A DNA stretch of 64,000 bases. It comes from Agromyces protaetiae. GTDB lineage: Bacteria; Actinomycetota; Actinomycetes; Actinomycetales; Microbacteriaceae. The translations under genes were made by a program, and so were the position numbers. How positions within the stretch are numbered: the first letter of the stretch is position 1; every line of letters starts with the position of its first letter. Under the pieces are notes generated by a model. That model was given only the letters and a program-made list of their open reading frames with translations. It was not told the origin of the DNA and searched no databases. Below, in pieces: positions 43,636-52,608 of this stretch. Location of the stretch: assembly GCF_004135405.1 (NCBI RefSeq), contig NZ_CP035491.1, forward strand, positions 1 through 64,000, in the 5' to 3' direction.

Positions 43636-44547
43636 GTGCCCGTGCAAGAACTCTCGGCGATGACCGACACTGCGTGGCGCGCCCGCGAGGCCGCGCACGC
43701 GGAGCGTGCCGACGCGCTCACGCAAGGGCATCGCGCGCGTGCGGCGCGCGGTGAGAAGCATCCGATCGAGGACTTCCTCTTCACGTACTACGGATACTCG
43801 CCGAGCCTGCTGCGCCGCTGGCATCCGGGCGCGGGCGTCGAGCTCGAAGGCGCCGCAGCCGACCGCGAACGCGCGGGCTGGCGCTGGTACGCGCCGAGCG
43901 CCCGGCCGGGCGCGGCGCCCGGCTCGCTCGTCGTCGATCGCGCCGCGATCGAACGCGAGAAGGCCACCCTGCTGACCGGCATCGAGCGCATCCTGCGGGC
44001 GACTGCGGGTCGGGCTGCGAGCTTCGGATGCTTCGGGCTGCACGAGTGGGCGATGGTGTACCGGCAGTCCGAGCACCGGCATCCGGTGCCGCTCCGGCTC
44101 GGGCAGGCCGGCACCGACGCCGTCGTCGACGCCCACGACCTCAAGTGCACGCACATCGACGCCTACCGGTTCTTCACCGACGAGGCGACCCCGCGCAACC
44201 GCTACGCGCCGACGCGCGAGACGCAGCCCGACCTCGAGCAGCCGGGCTGCCTCCACGCGAACATGGACGTCTACAAGTGGGCGATGAAGCTCGGCCCGCT
44301 CGTGCCGGGCGAACTGCTGCTCGACGCGTTCGCCCTCGCCCGGGACATCCGGTATCTCGACATGGCGGCCTCGCCCTACGACATGGAGCCGTGGCTCGAC
44401 CCGCGCGATCCCGAGCCCGTGCGCATCGAGTCCGCCGACGGCAAGGCCGAGTACGTGCGCCGGCAGCGCGGCTTCGCCGAGCGCGCGAACGCCCTGCGAA
44501 GCCGCCTGCTCGAGACGGTCTTCGACGCGTCCTACGGCACCAGGTAG
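43636..44547 (+). CDS. Conserved actinobacterial protein, often annotated as 3-methyladenine DNA glycosylase
   Basis: 303 residues. The core EKHPIEDFLFTYYGYSPSLLRRWHPG, GCFGLHEWAMVY, RFFTDEATPRNRYAPTRETQ and GCLHANMDVYKWAMKLGP is highly characteristic. Databases commonly call the family 3-methyladenine DNA glycosylase, but I see no helix-hairpin-helix glycosylase motif, so that name is weak. GTG 43636 was chosen over ATG 43660 because TATCCT ends 6 nt before it. Its 3' end overlaps the convergent reductase gene by 16 bp. Confidence 0.7.
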   Translation: MPVQELSAMTDTAWRAREAAHAERADALTQGHRARAARGEKHPIEDFLFTYYGYSPSLLRRWHPGAGVELEGAAADRERAGWRWYAPSARPGAAPGSLVVDRAAIEREKATLLTGIERILRATAGRAASFGCFGLHEWAMVYRQSEHRHPVPLRLGQAGTDAVVDAHDLKCTHIDAYRFFTDEATPRNRYAPTRETQPDLEQPGCLHANMDVYKWAMKLGPLVPGELLLDAFALARDIRYLDMAASPYDMEPWLDPRDPEPVRIESADGKAEYVRRQRGFAERANALRSRLLETVFDASYGTR

Positions 44548-45467
44548 CCGCCCGCGCGGTACAGCTCGTACCACTCGGCACGCGTGAACGGGATGTCGGA
44601 GCCCTGCGCCGCATCGGCGACGCGCCCCGGCGTCGTCGTGCCGAGCACGACCTGGATGCCCGCGGGGTGGCGCGTGATCCACGCCGTCGCGATCGCGAGC
44701 GCAGGCACGTCGTACTTCGCGGCGAGCCGGTCGATCACGGCGTTGAGCTCGGCGTACGCGGGGTCGTCGAGGAAGACGCCCGTGAAGAATCCCGCCTGGA
44801 ACGGCGACCACGCCTGGATGGTGATTTTGTTGATGCGGCAGTACTCGACGATGCCGCCGCCGTCGACGACGGTCGACTGCGGAAGGCCCTGCATGTTCGC
44901 GGCGACCCCCTGCGCGATGATCGGCGCATGGGTGATCGAGAGCTGCAGCTGGTTGGCGACGAGCGGCTGGCGCACGCTCGTCTTCAGGAGGTCGATCTGC
45001 CTGGGCGTGTGGTTCGAGACGCCGAAGTGACGGACCTTTCCGGATGCCTCGAGCTCGTCGAACGCACGGGCGACCTCGTCGGGTTCGACGAGGGCGTCGG
45101 GGCGGTGCAGCAGAAGGATGTCGAGGTAGTCGGTGTCGAGCGCTTTCAGCGACCCCTCGACTGCATCGACGAGGTGCTCGTACGAGTAGTCGAAGTACGG
45201 GCCTGACGGCACGATGCCAGCCTTGGACTGGATCGTGATCTCGGCGCGCTGCGACGACGTGAGCTGCAGCGATTCGGCGAATCGCCGCTCGGAGCGGTGG
45301 AGCTCGCCGCCGTACACGTCGGCGTGGTCGAAGAAGTCGATGCCCGCGTCGCGCGCGGTGCGGTAGAGCTCGCGGATCTCGTCGTCGGTCTTGTCGGCGA
45401 TGCGCATGACGCCGAGGACGACGTTGGGGACGTGGAGGTCGGTGGTTCCGAGGGGGACGTGCTTCAT
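44532..45467 (-). CDS. Aldo/keto reductase (YdhF-like)
   Basis: 311 residues. DFFDHADVYGGELHRSE, QSKAGIVPSGPYFDYS, LLLHRPDALVEPDEVARAF, HFGVSNHTPRQID and VVLGTTTPGRVADAA are typical of the YdhF/YqkF group; catalytic Asp, Tyr, Lys and His are all present. TAGCGT ends 7 nt before the ATG (leaderless). It is divergent from a LysR regulator that probably controls it. Confidence 0.9.
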   Translation of the reverse strand: MKHVPLGTTDLHVPNVVLGVMRIADKTDDEIRELYRTARDAGIDFFDHADVYGGELHRSERRFAESLQLTSSQRAEITIQSKAGIVPSGPYFDYSYEHLVDAVEGSLKALDTDYLDILLLHRPDALVEPDEVARAFDELEASGKVRHFGVSNHTPRQIDLLKTSVRQPLVANQLQLSITHAPIIAQGVAANMQGLPQSTVVDGGGIVEYCRINKITIQAWSPFQAGFFTGVFLDDPAYAELNAVIDRLAAKYDVPALAIATAWITRHPAGIQVVLGTTTPGRVADAAQGSDIPFTRAEWYELYRAGGYLVP

Positions 45468-45542
45468 GCGTTTCACGCTAGAGCGGGCAGACTGAGAAGT
45501 CCAACAGTTGTGATTCATGCGATTGAGAAGCACAATCGATGA
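45468..45542. promoter_or_regulatory. AKR/LysR divergent control region
   Basis: 75 bp holding the AKR promoter (TAGCGT, minus strand) and a LysR-type site with TTGTG and CACAA arms spaced about 19 bp, inside AGTTGTGATTCATGCG and AGCACAATCG. The repeated GATT suggests two half sites. Regulation of the reductase by the LysR protein is the usual logic for such pairs. Confidence 0.5.
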
Positions 45543-46442
45543 ATGGATCTCCGCCAGATGGAATACCTCGTCGCCCTCGCCGACGAAGGCCAGTTCACGC
45601 GCGCCGCCGCCGTGTGCCGGGTCTCGCAGTCGGGCCTGTCGGCCGCGATCCGCACCCTCGAAGACGAGCTCGGCACGACGCTCTTCCTCCGCACGACCCG
45701 CAAGGTCGAACCGACCGACGCGGGCCTCGCACTCCTCCCCTTCGCGCGGCAGATGCTCGCGCAGGCCACCGCCGGCCGCGACGCCGTCGTGCGCGCGAGC
45801 CGCGAGCTCTCGGGCCGCCTGCGGGTGGGCGCCGAGCAGTGCCTCGGCATCGTCGACGTGCCGACGCTCCTCGAACGTTTCCGCCGCCGCTACCCGCAGG
45901 TCGACATCCACTTCGTGCAGACGGGATCGCACGACCTCGTCGCCCAGGTGCGCGAGGGCGACCTCGACGTCGCGTTCGTCGCGACCACAGATCACCTCGG
46001 GGCGGTCGCCCGCACCGAGCTCGGTCGCCGCCGTCTCGTGCTCCTGTGCCCGCCGGAGCATCCGCTCGCCGCCTCGTCGCGCATCGAGTGGGCCGACCTC
46101 CGAGACGAGGACTTCATCGACTTCCAGGAGTCGTGGGCGGTGCGCTCGCTGAACGACGAAGCCGCCGCGGCGCACGGCCTCGGCCGCCGCGTGCGCTGCA
46201 CCGTCAACGACGTCCACACCCTCCTCGACCTCGTGCAGCGCGGTCTCGGCGTCGCACTCGTGCCCCAGCACGTCGCGGCGAAGCCGCAGGCGGCGGGGCT
46301 CGCGTCCGTGCAGCTTCCGGCGTCGTCGACGCCCGAATGGGTCGTGTCCGCCGTCACGGCGGCGGCGCCCGCGGCGTCGGCGCCGCTCCTCCTCGAGATC
46401 CTCGACTCGGAGCTTCGCGGCGACGAGCAGCGCGCGGCGTAG
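45543..46442 (+). CDS. LysR family transcriptional regulator
   Basis: 299 residues. N-terminal HTH MDLRQMEYLVALADEGQ, RAAAVCRVSQSGLSAAIRTLEDELG, then a LysR substrate-binding domain (LRVGAEQCLGIVDVPTLLERF, GLGVALVPQHVAA). The AUG lies directly after the operator region with no ribosome binding site. The target is probably the divergent aldo/keto reductase. Confidence 0.9.
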   Translation: MDLRQMEYLVALADEGQFTRAAAVCRVSQSGLSAAIRTLEDELGTTLFLRTTRKVEPTDAGLALLPFARQMLAQATAGRDAVVRASRELSGRLRVGAEQCLGIVDVPTLLERFRRRYPQVDIHFVQTGSHDLVAQVREGDLDVAFVATTDHLGAVARTELGRRRLVLLCPPEHPLAASSRIEWADLRDEDFIDFQESWAVRSLNDEAAAAHGLGRRVRCTVNDVHTLLDLVQRGLGVALVPQHVAAKPQAAGLASVQLPASSTPEWVVSAVTAAAPAASAPLLLEILDSELRGDEQRAA

Positions 46443-46451
46443 GCGCGGAGC

Positions 46452-47243
46452 CTAGCGCGCCCGCCAGTAGCCGCAGAATGCGACGTTCGCCTTCGGCACG
46501 CCCCACTCGTTCACGAGGTGGCGGCGCGCGCCGGTCGCGAGCTTCGACTCGCCGGCGGCGAATCCGACGACGGATGCCTCGGGGCGCGCGAGCTGGGCCA
46601 GCCGATCGAGCGCCGACACGCCCACGGGCGCTTCGCGCTCGCGCACGACCCAGTGCACCTCGACGCCGTCGGGGGCGCCGGTCTCCTGCCGGTCGGCGGC
46701 ATCGGGGAGCTCGACGATCGCGTCGCCGACGGCGTCGCGCGGCAGGTCGCGCAGGATGCCCGCGACGGCGGGCAGTGCGCTCTCGTCGCCGACGAGCAGC
46801 ACGCGGTCGGCCGCGACATCCTTGAAACCTCGGCCCTGGTCGATGAGACCGACGTGCGCGCCGACCGGGAGCGTGCCGGCCCACGGCCCGGCGACACCCT
46901 CGTCGCCGTGCACGACGAAGTCGATGTCGAGCTCGCGCACCTCGGGGCGGAACTCGCGCACCGTGTAGTTGCGGATGACGGGGCGGGTCGCCTTGGGCAG
47001 CGTGAGGTACTTGAGGTAGGCGATCGTGTTGAACGTGTCGGAGAGGTTGTCGAAGCGGGTCTCGTCGCTCGTCGGGACGGCGAGCCGGAACCACTGGTCG
47101 AACCCGACGTGCCGCCATTCGGCGAGCTCGTCGCCCGCGATCGTCAGCCGCACGAAGTGGGGCGAGATGTGCTCGGCGCGGGTGACCTCGGCGGTCACGA
47201 GACCGGTGTCGGCGTGAGAGATGGCGATGTTGCTCGAGGCCAC
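46452..47243 (-). CDS. Siderophore-interacting protein (FAD/NADPH ferric reductase)
   Basis: 263 residues. FAD-binding domain HFVRLTIAGDELAEW, RNYTVREFRPEVRELDIDFV, and NAD(P)H-binding domain RVLLVGDESALPAVAGIL, ending in CGYWR, as in ViuB/SIP proteins. It reduces ferric siderophores in the cytoplasm to free iron. GTG 47243 follows AAAGG; an upstream in-frame ATG at 47273 would sit inside the iron box and is rejected. A DtxR box (47259-47277) lies directly upstream. Confidence 0.9.
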   Translation of the reverse strand: MASSNIAISHADTGLVTAEVTRAEHISPHFVRLTIAGDELAEWRHVGFDQWFRLAVPTSDETRFDNLSDTFNTIAYLKYLTLPKATRPVIRNYTVREFRPEVRELDIDFVVHGDEGVAGPWAGTLPVGAHVGLIDQGRGFKDVAADRVLLVGDESALPAVAGILRDLPRDAVGDAIVELPDAADRQETGAPDGVEVHWVVREREAPVGVSALDRLAQLARPEASVVGFAAGESKLATGARRHLVNEWGVPKANVAFCGYWRAR

Positions 47244-47258
47244 GGGCTTGCCTTTCGG

Positions 47259-47277
47259 TGAGGGTAGCCTCACCTTA
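47259..47277. promoter_or_regulatory. DtxR/IdeR iron box of the siderophore-interacting protein gene
   Basis: On the minus strand TAAGGTGAGGCTACCCTCA matches the 19-bp consensus at 15 of 19 positions. It lies 16 bp before the GTG and overlaps the stop codon of the upstream antiporter gene (47275-47277), so the operator was built into the end of that gene. Confidence 0.75.
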
Positions 47278-48744
47278 CAAGACGATCCACCCCTGCACGA
47301 GACCGACGATGCCCACGACGGCGAGCCCGAGCGCGACGAGGAAGATCGCGAACTCGGCGAGCGTGAACACCCGCCGCCCCTGCTCGCGGCGGGCCATCGC
47401 GAAGAGGACCGTCCCGGGCGCGTAGATGATCGCCGAGAGCAGCACGTACGACAGTCCGGCCGCGAAGATGAGGAAGGCCGTGTACCCCGTTGCGAGGAGG
47501 CCCACGATCAGTTCGCGCGTCCGATGGCCCTGCACCGAGGCATCCGCCCCGTACCCGTCGCCGCGGATCGCGATCTTCAGCAGATACGCCGCCGACAACA
47601 GGAACGGGATGAGCGTGAGCGCACTCGTGAGCTCGAGGGCGAAGTCGAACGCGTTCGCCGAGAAGTAGGCGACGATGAGGATCGCCTGCGCGAGGAGCGT
47701 CGACGCGAGCAGCGCCGTCACGGGGACGTCGCGCGAGTTGACCCGGGCGAGGAAGCGCGGCATGTCGTGGTCGCGCGCCGCGACGAACATGACCTCGGCC
47801 GCCATGAGCGTCCACGCGAGATAGGCGCCCAGCACCGACACGATGAGCCCGATGCTCACGAACCACGCACCCCACGGACCGACCGCCGCCTCGAGCACGC
47901 CCGCCATCGACGGCTGGCGGAGCCTCGCGATCTCGTCGGCCGGGAGCACGCCGTACGAGACGATCGTGACCGACGCGAAGACCGCGAACACGCTCAGGAA
48001 TCCGAGCACGGTCGCCTTGCCGACATCCGACCGTTTCTTCGCATGCCGCGAGTACACGCTCGCGCCCTCGACGCCGAGGAACACGAAGACCGTGACGAGC
48101 ACCGTCGCGCGCACCTGGTCGAAGAGCGTGCCGTAGCCGACGCCCGACCAGTTCGACGCGAACGCCGCGGGGTCGAGCACGAAGAGGGCGAGGAGGACGA
48201 ACACGACGATCGGCACGACCTTCGCGATCGTCACGATGCGGTTGACCCCCGCTGCCGCCCGCACCCCGCGGCTCACGAGGAAGAAGAACGCCCACAACCC
48301 CGCCGTCGACAGCACGATCGCGAGCACCGTGTCGCCCTCGCCGAGCGCGGGCCAGATCGCGCCGATCGTCGACATGATGAGCACCCAGTACGTGACGTTG
48401 CCGAAGCACGCGCTCGCCCAGTACCCGAGCGCCGAGAAGAACCCGAGGTACTCGCCGAAGCCCGCCTTCGCATACGCGTAGATGCCCGCGTCGAGCTCGG
48501 GCTTCCGCGTCGCGAGCGCCTGGAACGCGAACGCGAGCATGAGCGTGCCCGTGCCCGCGATGAGCCACGCCGTGAGCGCGCCCGCGACGCCCGTCGCGGC
48601 GGCGAACGTGCGCGGCAGCGAGAACACGCCCGCGCCGACCATCGACCCGACGACCATCGCGGTCATCGTGGGGATGCCGAGCTTCGTGCCCCTGGGCGCG
48701 ACGGGTCGCGCAGTGTCGGAATCGGCGGTCTCGGAATCGGTCAT
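47275..48744 (-). CDS. APC family basic amino acid antiporter (arginine/ornithine-like)
   Basis: 489 residues, about 12 spans. VGSMVGAGVFSLPRTF is the APC signature in span 1, with LDAGIYAYAKAGFGEYLGF and FLGVEGASVYSRHAKKRSDVGKAT typical of the arginine/ornithine antiporter ArcD/YjdE group. Probably exchanges arginine and ornithine or agmatine, but no deiminase genes are near. It ends inside the iron box of the next gene but seems unrelated to it. Confidence 0.88.
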   Translation of the reverse strand: MTDSETADSDTARPVAPRGTKLGIPTMTAMVVGSMVGAGVFSLPRTFAAATGVAGALTAWLIAGTGTLMLAFAFQALATRKPELDAGIYAYAKAGFGEYLGFFSALGYWASACFGNVTYWVLIMSTIGAIWPALGEGDTVLAIVLSTAGLWAFFFLVSRGVRAAAGVNRIVTIAKVVPIVVFVLLALFVLDPAAFASNWSGVGYGTLFDQVRATVLVTVFVFLGVEGASVYSRHAKKRSDVGKATVLGFLSVFAVFASVTIVSYGVLPADEIARLRQPSMAGVLEAAVGPWGAWFVSIGLIVSVLGAYLAWTLMAAEVMFVAARDHDMPRFLARVNSRDVPVTALLASTLLAQAILIVAYFSANAFDFALELTSALTLIPFLLSAAYLLKIAIRGDGYGADASVQGHRTRELIVGLLATGYTAFLIFAAGLSYVLLSAIIYAPGTVLFAMARREQGRRVFTLAEFAIFLVALGLAVVGIVGLVQGWIVL

Positions 48745-48790
48745 CGGTCCCCCCGGCGATGCGGCGATGCGGTGCGCTGACGCGACCAGC

Positions 48791-49549
48791 CTAGGGGCGC
48801 TGCGGATGCTCCGCCGCGAGCCACTCCTCGAAGGTCTGCGCGCTGCGATCCGCGTCGGCGTCGGGCATGGCGGCTCCCCGCCGCATGGCGCGCAATTGCG
48901 CGGTCGGCAGCACGACGGGGATCACGGGCCCGCGCACCCCCGTCCGCCGCACGAGCCCGCGCACCATGTCGGGCAGGCGCTCGTCGCGCGGACCGCCGAG
49001 ATCGCGCGCCCGACCGACCGCACCGCCCTCGGCGAGCGCGACGAGCCGTTCGGCGACCTCGCGAGCCGCGACGGGCGCGCTCGGAATGCTCGGCACGACG
49101 TGGAACGGCCCGAACGACAGTTGCGCGAGCATCTGCCCCGCGAACTCGTGGAACTGCGTCGTGCGCTGGATCGTCCACGGGACATCCGTCTGCCCTTCGA
49201 CCGCCCGCTCCTGCGCGAGCTTGCCCGCGTAATAGTCGTAGGGCGCGCGGTCGACGCCGACGATCGAGAGCGCCACGTGGTGACGCACGCCCGCCGCGCG
49301 CTCGGCCGCAAGCAGCGTGCGCGTCGCGGTCGTGAAGAACGCGACGGCCTTCGCCGCCGACAGCGTCGTGATGTTCGACGTGTCGATGACGACCTCGACG
49401 CCCGCGAGCGCCTCTGCGAGCCCTGCTCCGGTCAGGAGGTCGACGCCGTTCGAGCGCGTGAGCACGACGACCTCGTGCCCGTGCTCGCGCGCGACGTCGA
49501 CGACGTGCGTTCCGACGGTTCCGGTTCCTCCCGCGACGGCGAGCTTCAT
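48791..49549 (-). CDS. NAD(P)-binding atypical SDR (NmrA-like)
   Basis: 252 residues. VAGGTGTVGTHVVDVA glycine motif, VVIDTSNITTL, HHVALSIVGVDRAPYDYYAGK and TIQRTTQFHEF are standard for SDR_a5/NmrA-like proteins; catalytic YxxxK is represented by YYAGK. It may bind NADP and act as sensor or reductase. GAGAGG upstream of ATG 49549 serves as ribosome binding site. Separate from the iron operon by 82 bp on the same strand. Confidence 0.85.
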   Translation of the reverse strand: MKLAVAGGTGTVGTHVVDVAREHGHEVVVLTRSNGVDLLTGAGLAEALAGVEVVIDTSNITTLSAAKAVAFFTTATRTLLAAERAAGVRHHVALSIVGVDRAPYDYYAGKLAQERAVEGQTDVPWTIQRTTQFHEFAGQMLAQLSFGPFHVVPSIPSAPVAAREVAERLVALAEGGAVGRARDLGGPRDERLPDMVRGLVRRTGVRGPVIPVVLPTAQLRAMRRGAAMPDADADRSAQTFEEWLAAEHPQRP

Positions 49550-49631
49550 GGATGCATCCTCTCGATCGAAAGCCTTCACCCCATCAGACCGCGCACTCCC
49601 CCGGACTGTGACGCCGAAACGCGCACCGCGC

Positions 49632-50477
49632 TCACGCGGGCTTCGGTACGACGAGCGGCGTTCCCGTGTGCGGGTCGGGGATGATCGTCGCGGGCAGGCC
49701 GAAGACGTCTTCGACGAGCCGCTCGGTGAGCACGTCGCCCGGCGCGCCCGTCGTCACCACCGCTCCGTCCTTCATGACGACGAGGTGGTCGGCGTAGCGG
49801 GCGGCCTGATTGAGATCGTGGAGGACGGCGACGAGCGTGCGCCCGCCTTCGCGGTGCAGTCGGCGCAGCAGCTCGAGGAGCTCGTACTGGTGCGCGATGT
49901 CGAGGAAGGTCGTCGGCTCGTCGAGGAGCAGAAGCGGCGTCTGCTGCGCGAGCACCATCGCGACCCACACGCGCTGGCGTTGGCCGCCCGAGAGCTCTTC
50001 GACGAGCCGCCCCGAGAGGTCGGCGGTGTTCGTCGCGGCGAGCGCGTCGGCGACGGCGTCCTGGTCGGCCGCGGTCCACTGGCGGAAGAGCCCCTGATGC
50101 GGGTGCCGCCCGCGCGAGACGAGGTCGGCGACCGTGATGCCCTCGGGTGCGATCGAGGTCTGCGGCAGCAGGCCGAGCCGACGCGCGACCTCTTTCGCGG
50201 GGTACTCGGTGATCGCCTTGCCGTCGAGGACGACTGTGCCCGCGGCGGGCGCCATGACGCGCGCGAGTGCGCGCAGCAGGGTCGACTTGCCGCACGCGTT
50301 CGGCCCGACGACGACCGTGAACGAGTCGGTCGGGATCTCGACCGAGAGGTCCTCGGCGATCGTGCGGCGGTCGTAACCGAGGGTCACGTGCTCGGCGGCG
50401 AGGCGAGCCGCCACCGCGGGTCGGTCGGGCGCGTCGGCGCCCGCAGTCAGGAGCAGTTCGCTCGCGACATCCGTCAT
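49632..50477 (-). CDS. Ferric-siderophore ABC transporter ATP-binding protein (FecE-like)
   Basis: 281 residues. Walker A GPNACGKSTLL, LPQTSIAPEGITVADLVSRGR (FepC-type Q-loop), signature ELSGGQRQRVW, Walker B LLLLDEPTTFLD and H-loop VLHDLNQA. Last gene of the operon; its ATG overlaps the permease stop by 4 bp. It energises siderophore uptake through the two permeases. Confidence 0.93.
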   Translation of the reverse strand: MTDVASELLLTAGADAPDRPAVAARLAAEHVTLGYDRRTIAEDLSVEIPTDSFTVVVGPNACGKSTLLRALARVMAPAAGTVVLDGKAITEYPAKEVARRLGLLPQTSIAPEGITVADLVSRGRHPHQGLFRQWTAADQDAVADALAATNTADLSGRLVEELSGGQRQRVWVAMVLAQQTPLLLLDEPTTFLDIAHQYELLELLRRLHREGGRTLVAVLHDLNQAARYADHLVVMKDGAVVTTGAPGDVLTERLVEDVFGLPATIIPDPHTGTPLVVPKPA

Positions 50478-51523
50478 CGTCGTCTCGCTTCCGTGATGAG
50501 CAACCAGATCAGGTACACGCCGCCGATGCTCACCGTGACGACGCCGACGGGCAGCTGCGTCGGCGCGAAGAGGTGCTGGGCGGCGAAGTCGCTCGCGGCG
50601 AGCAGGAGCGCCCCCATGGCGGCCGCGGCCGACAGGGTGACGCCCGCCGACCGCGTGAGGCGGCGCGCGAGCTGGGGCGCCGCGAGCGCGACGAACGCGA
50701 TCGGCCCGGCCGCGGCGGTCGCGGTCGCCGTGAGCGCGACGCCCACGATCACGAGCGCGAGGCGCGTGCGGGTCGTGCGGACGCCGAGCGCGGTCGCGGC
50801 GTCGTCGCCGAGTTCGAGCACGTGCATGGGCTTCGCGAGGAACGCGACGACGGCCCACAGCACGACGAGCACGATCGCGGCGGGGACGGCCTGCTCCCAT
50901 CCGACGGCGTTGAGCGACCCCGTTCCCCACGCCGCCGCGGCGAGGGCGACGTAGAGCTCGGCGTTCAGGATGATCCACGTGTTGAGCGACGCGAGCATGG
51001 CCGCGACGGCGATGCCGACGATGATGAGCCGGAACCCGTGGAACCCGCGCCGGTACGCGAGCAGGTAGACCGCGACCGCGGCGGCGAGCCCGCCGGCGAG
51101 CGCGCCGCCCGCCGTCGCGAGGTACCCCGTGCCGACGGTCGTGATGACGAGGAGCGCCCCCGTGTAGGCGCCCGCGTCGAACCCGATGAGGTCGGGGCTG
51201 CCGAGGGGATTCCGAGTGATCGACTGGAAGATCGCCCCCGACACGCCGAGCGCGGCGCCCAGCATGAGGGCGAGGGCGACCCGGGGCATCCGCCAGTCGA
51301 GCACGACGAGTTGCGTGCGCGAGTCTCCGCCGCCCGCGAGGGTCGCGACGACATCGGGGATCGGGATGAAGAAGTCGCCCGTCGCGAGGCTCACGACGCC
51401 GACGGCGAGCGCCGCGGCGACGAGCAGTGCGACGACGACGAGGTGGCGCACGGCGATGCGCGCACCGAAGCGGCCGTCGGGCGAGCGCAACTCGACCGAG
51501 CGGTACCCGAGATCCACGCTCAC
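50474..51523 (-). CDS. Ferric-siderophore ABC transporter permease (FecD/FepG-like)
   Basis: 349 residues, about nine spans. RMPRVALALMLGAALGVSGAIFQSITRNPLGSPDLIG and GPIAFVALAAPQLAR are FecCD family marks. GTG start at 51523 overlaps the stop of the first permease by 4 bp. With it, forms the inner-membrane channel for siderophores. Confidence 0.92.
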   Translation of the reverse strand: MSVDLGYRSVELRSPDGRFGARIAVRHLVVVALLVAAALAVGVVSLATGDFFIPIPDVVATLAGGGDSRTQLVVLDWRMPRVALALMLGAALGVSGAIFQSITRNPLGSPDLIGFDAGAYTGALLVITTVGTGYLATAGGALAGGLAAAVAVYLLAYRRGFHGFRLIIVGIAVAAMLASLNTWIILNAELYVALAAAAWGTGSLNAVGWEQAVPAAIVLVVLWAVVAFLAKPMHVLELGDDAATALGVRTTRTRLALVIVGVALTATATAAAGPIAFVALAAPQLARRLTRSAGVTLSAAAAMGALLLAASDFAAQHLFAPTQLPVGVVTVSIGGVYLIWLLITEARRR

Positions 51524-52608
51524 AGCGCGCTCGCCTTGCGTCGGCGCACGAGCGCGATGAGGACGGGGGCGCCGACGAACGCCGTCACGATTCCGACGGG
51601 CAATTCGCCGCTCGGCAGGACGACGCGGCCGAGCACGTCGCTCGCGACGAGGAGCACGGGCGCGGCGACGGCGCTGCCCGCGAAGATCCAGCGCTGGTCT
51701 GGGCCGGTGAACCAGCGCACGGCGTGCGGCACCATGAGGCCGACGAATCCGATGGGGCCTGCGGCGGCGGTTGCGGCGCCGCACAGGAGCGTGACGGCGA
51801 CGATCGACACGACGCGCGTGCGCACGACCTTCGAGCCGAGCGCGACGGCGAGCTCGTCGCCGAGGGCGACGGCGTTCAAGGGCTTCGCGACGGCGAACGC
51901 GAGCACGAGGCCGACGGCGATGAACGGCAGGATGCCGAGCGTGAGTTCGAGCGGCGCGACGCCGACGCTTCCGGCGTTCCACCCCCGCATCCGGTTGAAC
52001 ACGTCGGGCAGGAGGAGCGTGATGCCCGACGTGATGCCCGACAGGAATGCGCCGATCGCGACGCCCGCGAGCGTGAGGCGGAGCGGGTCGGGGCCGCCGC
52101 GGCCCGTCGCGCCGATCGCGTAGACCGCGAAGGTCGCGACGATCGCCCCCGCGAACGCGAACCACACGGTGCCCGTCAGCGAGGTCATGCCGAACGCGGC
52201 CGCGCCGATGACGACGGCGAGCGCGGCGCCGTTGTTGACGCCGAGGATGCCGGGGTCGGCGAGCGGGTTGCGCGTGAACGCCTGCATGACGGCGCCCGCG
52301 ACGCCGAGCGCCGCGCCGACGGCGATGCCGAGGATCGTCCGCGGCACGCGCAGCTCGCGCACGATCGTCCCGGCCTCGTCGGCCGACCCCCCGATCGCGG
52401 CGAGCACCTCGTCGATCGACAACCCCTTCGATCCGATCGCGAGGCTTGCGACGCAGCACGCCGCGAGCGCGGCGACGACGAGTGCGAACCCGAGCGCGCG
52501 GCGGCGGCGCACGGCGGCTATGGCGCGGCGCGCCTCGCCGGACGCGGCGGCGGATGTCTCGGAGCTCGCGCTGCTCGAGACATCCGCCGTTCTGGTGTCA
52601 GAGCCCAT
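51520..52608 (-). CDS. Ferric-siderophore ABC transporter permease (FecC/FepD-like)
   Basis: 362 residues with a Ser/Ala-rich cytoplasmic tail (SSSASSETSAAASG) before the first span. RVPRTILGIAVGAALGVAGAVMQAFTRNPLADPGILG and GPIGFVGLMVPHAVR identify FecCD. The start overlaps the 3' end of the siderophore-interacting protein gene by 11 bp. A 14-bp perfect inverted repeat lies at codons about 7-21 (52548-52589). Confidence 0.92.
   Translation of the reverse strand: MGSDTRTADVSSSASSETSAAASGEARRAIAAVRRRRALGFALVVAALAACCVASLAIGSKGLSIDEVLAAIGGSADEAGTIVRELRVPRTILGIAVGAALGVAGAVMQAFTRNPLADPGILGVNNGAALAVVIGAAAFGMTSLTGTVWFAFAGAIVATFAVYAIGATGRGGPDPLRLTLAGVAIGAFLSGITSGITLLLPDVFNRMRGWNAGSVGVAPLELTLGILPFIAVGLVLAFAVAKPLNAVALGDELAVALGSKVVRTRVVSIVAVTLLCGAATAAAGPIGFVGLMVPHAVRWFTGPDQRWIFAGSAVAAPVLLVASDVLGRVVLPSGELPVGIVTAFVGAPVLIALVRRRKASAL
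52548..52589 (-). promoter_or_regulatory. Perfect 14-bp hairpin at the 5' end of the permease gene
   Basis: CGGCGGATGTCTCG (52548-52561) and its exact complement CGAGACATCCGCCG (52576-52589) with a 14-base loop. Both arms contain GGATGTC. In the mRNA the structure would form 20-60 nt after the permease start codon and could dampen expression of the three downstream genes relative to binding protein and reductase (inference). Confidence 0.6.

Noticed and set aside
45543-46271. Long minus-strand frame (up to 46271) continuing from the aldo/keto reductase
   Set aside because: It is antisense to the LysR gene; the reductase begins at 45467 with a leaderless promoter.
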